Below, piece by piece: positions 62,337-64,000 of a DNA stretch of 64,000 nucleotides; position 1 is the stretch's first letter, and each line of letters begins with the position of its first letter. A model generated the notes under the pieces. It saw only the letters and a list, made by a program, of their open reading frames with translations. It was not told the DNA's origin and ran no database searches. This stretch comes from Nematostella vectensis (lineage: Eukaryota > Cnidaria > Anthozoa > Actiniaria > Edwardsiidae), in assembly GCF_932526225.1 (NCBI RefSeq), contig NC_064042.1:15263040-15327039 (forward strand), in the 5' to 3' direction. A program made the translations under genes and the position numbers.

Positions 62337-62546
62337 GCCCGGTTCAAACGCCGTGCCAGCGTCGTCTCGAACGCGCGCGACGTTTCAAAATCTATTTCAG
62401 CTCGACTCTTCTATTTGGTCTTTCGGTCGAGCTACACTACATAAGCGCGACTTGGTTTCGAACTCCGCACGTTTTACTAATTCAACCGTGCCAGACATAA
62501 GGGAATTGAATTCGACACGACGTTGGTACGACGTTTGAAACGGGCC
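62337..62546. mobile_element. MITE with about 35-bp inverted ends
   Basis: Left end GCCCGGTTCAAACGCCGTGC, right end near complement of GGCCCGTTTCAAACGTCGTA. The match continues through CGTCGTCTCGAA. 210 bp, non-coding. Confidence 0.75.
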
Positions 62547-62579
62547 TAGCAAAATTGGCCTAGCAAAAAAAGCGTACAA

Positions 62580-62948
62580 GTTTACGGCGAACTTGCACAC
62601 GGATCAAGACCTGTAGGACGCCCGAAGCTCCGCTTCAAGGACTCATGCAAGCGTGATATGCTCGCAATCGGCCTCGACGTGGACAACTGGGAGAAGCTTG
62701 CCGAGGATCGCAGCAGATGGAGGTCTGAATGTGCTGCCGCACTCAACTCAGGGGAGTTAGAGCTGAAAAGAGAGGCCGAAGAGAGAAGGCAGAGGAGAAA
62801 GGCATCCGAAATTCGAACTGGATCAAACCCATCTCCGACGTCTGTCCTCGTTTGTCGTTCATGTGGTCGCACATGTGCTTCGCGCATTGGGCTTTTTAGT
62901 CATGGAAAGAAATGCCAACGTTCATCGCGCTGTTGTCATGGACACTGA
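62580..62948 (+). pseudogene. LINE reverse-transcriptase ORF, C-terminal remnant
   Basis: An open stretch begins VYGELAHGSRPVGRPKLRFK and continues DSCKRDMLAIGLDVDNWEKL, ending after CRSCGRTCASRIGLFSHGKK with a Cys-x2-Cys ... His zinc-knuckle-like motif. This order (YGEL...GRPKLRFKD...WE.LA.DR..WR...C..CGR.C.SRIGL.SH) is typical of the very C terminus of non-LTR retrotransposon ORF2. The endonuclease and reverse-transcriptase domains are missing, so it is a 5'-truncated copy. A short 3' UTR to about 63060 follows. Confidence 0.8.
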
Positions 62949-63207
62949 CTGTCCGAAGACTGCCTACTACTACTAATATCCTAGACACTGTGTTAAGTTA
63001 AGGGTATCTAATTACTTGCATTATGAAGTGCAATAACACCTCGAAATACAAATAAAGTCTACCCGATTTTGGTGCAGAAATGTGTTGCTGTCTTCATGTG
63101 TAACACAAGGGTTTTCATCACGATGCGTCAAATATTCCGCGAGAGATCAGCAGTTTAAAACCCGATTTTTAGGAAAATCGAAAAAGGTGATGGGTCCCCC
63201 CCCCCCA

Positions 63208-63312
63208 AAGTACCTTTGTTCTGACCTCGATCGATCCCTTACCGTGTCATTGAGACGAATATTCTCCACAGAAACATTGCGAAACTTTCTGTCATCTCCA
63301 TATTCCGATCCG
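63208..63312 (-). repeat. Inverted repeat, right arm
   Basis: Complementary partner of 62087-62188, with a 3-bp insertion and a few substitutions. A run of C precedes it at 63196-63206, and the 19-bp array begins directly after it. Confidence 0.8.
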
Positions 63313-63800
63313 ACCTTATACAACTTACACAACCTTATACAGCATACACAACATTAAACAGCTTACACAACCTTATACAGCCTATACAACCTTATACAGC
63401 TTACACAACCTTATACAGCCTACACAACCTTATACAGCCTACACAACCTTATACAGCTTACACAACCTTATACAGCTTACACAGCCTTATACAGCCTAAC
63501 ACAACCTTATACAACTCACACAACCTTATACAGCCTAACACAACCTTATACAGCTTACACAACCTTATACAGCCTATACAACCTTATACAGCCTACACAA
63601 CCTTATACAGCCTATACAACCTTATACAGCCTACACAACCTTATACAGCCTATACAACCTTATACAGCTTACACAACCTTATACAGCCTATACAACCTTA
63701 TACAGCTTACACAACCTTATACAGCTTACACAACCTTATACAACTTACACAACCTTATACAGCATACACAACATTAAACAGCTAACACAAACTTATACAG
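63313..63800. repeat. 19-bp tandem array, about 25 copies
   Basis: The unit is CTTATACAGCCTATACAAC, alternating with a GCTTACACAAC form. It abuts the inverted-repeat arm. Confidence 0.93.
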
Positions 63801-64000
63801 TTACAAATCCGGTTCGTTACATATCTGGTTGATTGTTGTTACAAATCCGGTTGTTGTTACATATCACGTTGATTGTTGTTACAAATCCGGTTGTTGTTAC
63901 ATATCACGTTGGTTGTTGTTACAAATCCGGTTGTTGTTACATATCACGTTGATTGTTGTTACAAATCCGGTTGTTGTTACATATCTGGTTGATTGTTGTT
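63801..64000. repeat. 40-bp tandem array running off the right edge
   Basis: The unit includes TTACAAATCCGGTTGTTGTT and ACATATCACGTTGATTGTTG; about five copies are visible. It continues past the window. Confidence 0.92.

Noticed and set aside
1-64000. tRNA, rRNA or other structured RNA genes
   Set aside because: None recognised by eye; a covariance-model scan would be needed to exclude small ones.

Overview
This is a eukaryotic, animal window. The genes are intron-rich (12 to 37 short exons), splice sites are GT-AG, and the predicted proteins align along their length with vertebrate orthologues. No bacterial, phage or CRISPR signatures are present. The compact promoters, head-to-head gene pairs and high exon conservation suggest a basal invertebrate. 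An anthozoan cnidarian such as a sea anemone is my guess; this is inference, not shown by the sequence.

Layout: (1) 1-10770, minus strand: 5' part of UVRAG (C2 domain plus coiled coil), the rest lying left of the window. (2) 10771-10947: 177-bp bidirectional promoter. (3) 10948-37738, plus strand: complete MED14, 37 exons, 1392 aa. (4) 37739-39390: convergent intergenic gap. (5) 39391-55834, minus: complete HYOU1 (ER HSP110/GRP170 chaperone), 27 coding exons, 1040 aa, ending in SDEL, with a near-perfect ER stress element in its promoter. (6) 56947-58960, plus: ZNHIT1, 7 exons, 159 aa, with an AT-AC (U12-type) intron. (7) 59561-61681, minus: PUDP-like pseudouridine-5'-phosphatase, 3 exons, 229 aa. 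(8) 61682-64000: repeat-rich tail with a MITE, a LINE 3' remnant, a 100-bp inverted repeat and two tandem arrays. Every exon was joined by eye with consistent phase across the gene.

The most unusual signal is the position of the tandem repeats. Most arrays are not randomly placed in introns: the first copy overlaps an exon/intron junction, so the end of the exon and its 5' splice site are repeated into the intron. I count up to thirteen 5' splice-site cases in UVRAG, MED14 and HYOU1 (period 13 to 110 bp, 2 to about 165 copies; one of them, at 35290, is tentative) and four 3' splice-site cases in HYOU1 and PUDP. The orientation follows transcription on both strands. The largest (630-5105 in UVRAG, 24333-28668 in MED14) occupy over 4 kb each. 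Several leave many consensus 5' splice sites in one intron, and two have periods divisible by three and stay open in the upstream exon's frame.

The genes serve unrelated cell functions (autophagy/endosome traffic, transcription Mediator, ER folding, chromatin remodelling, nucleotide metabolism). Their association is by shared promoters, not by pathway.
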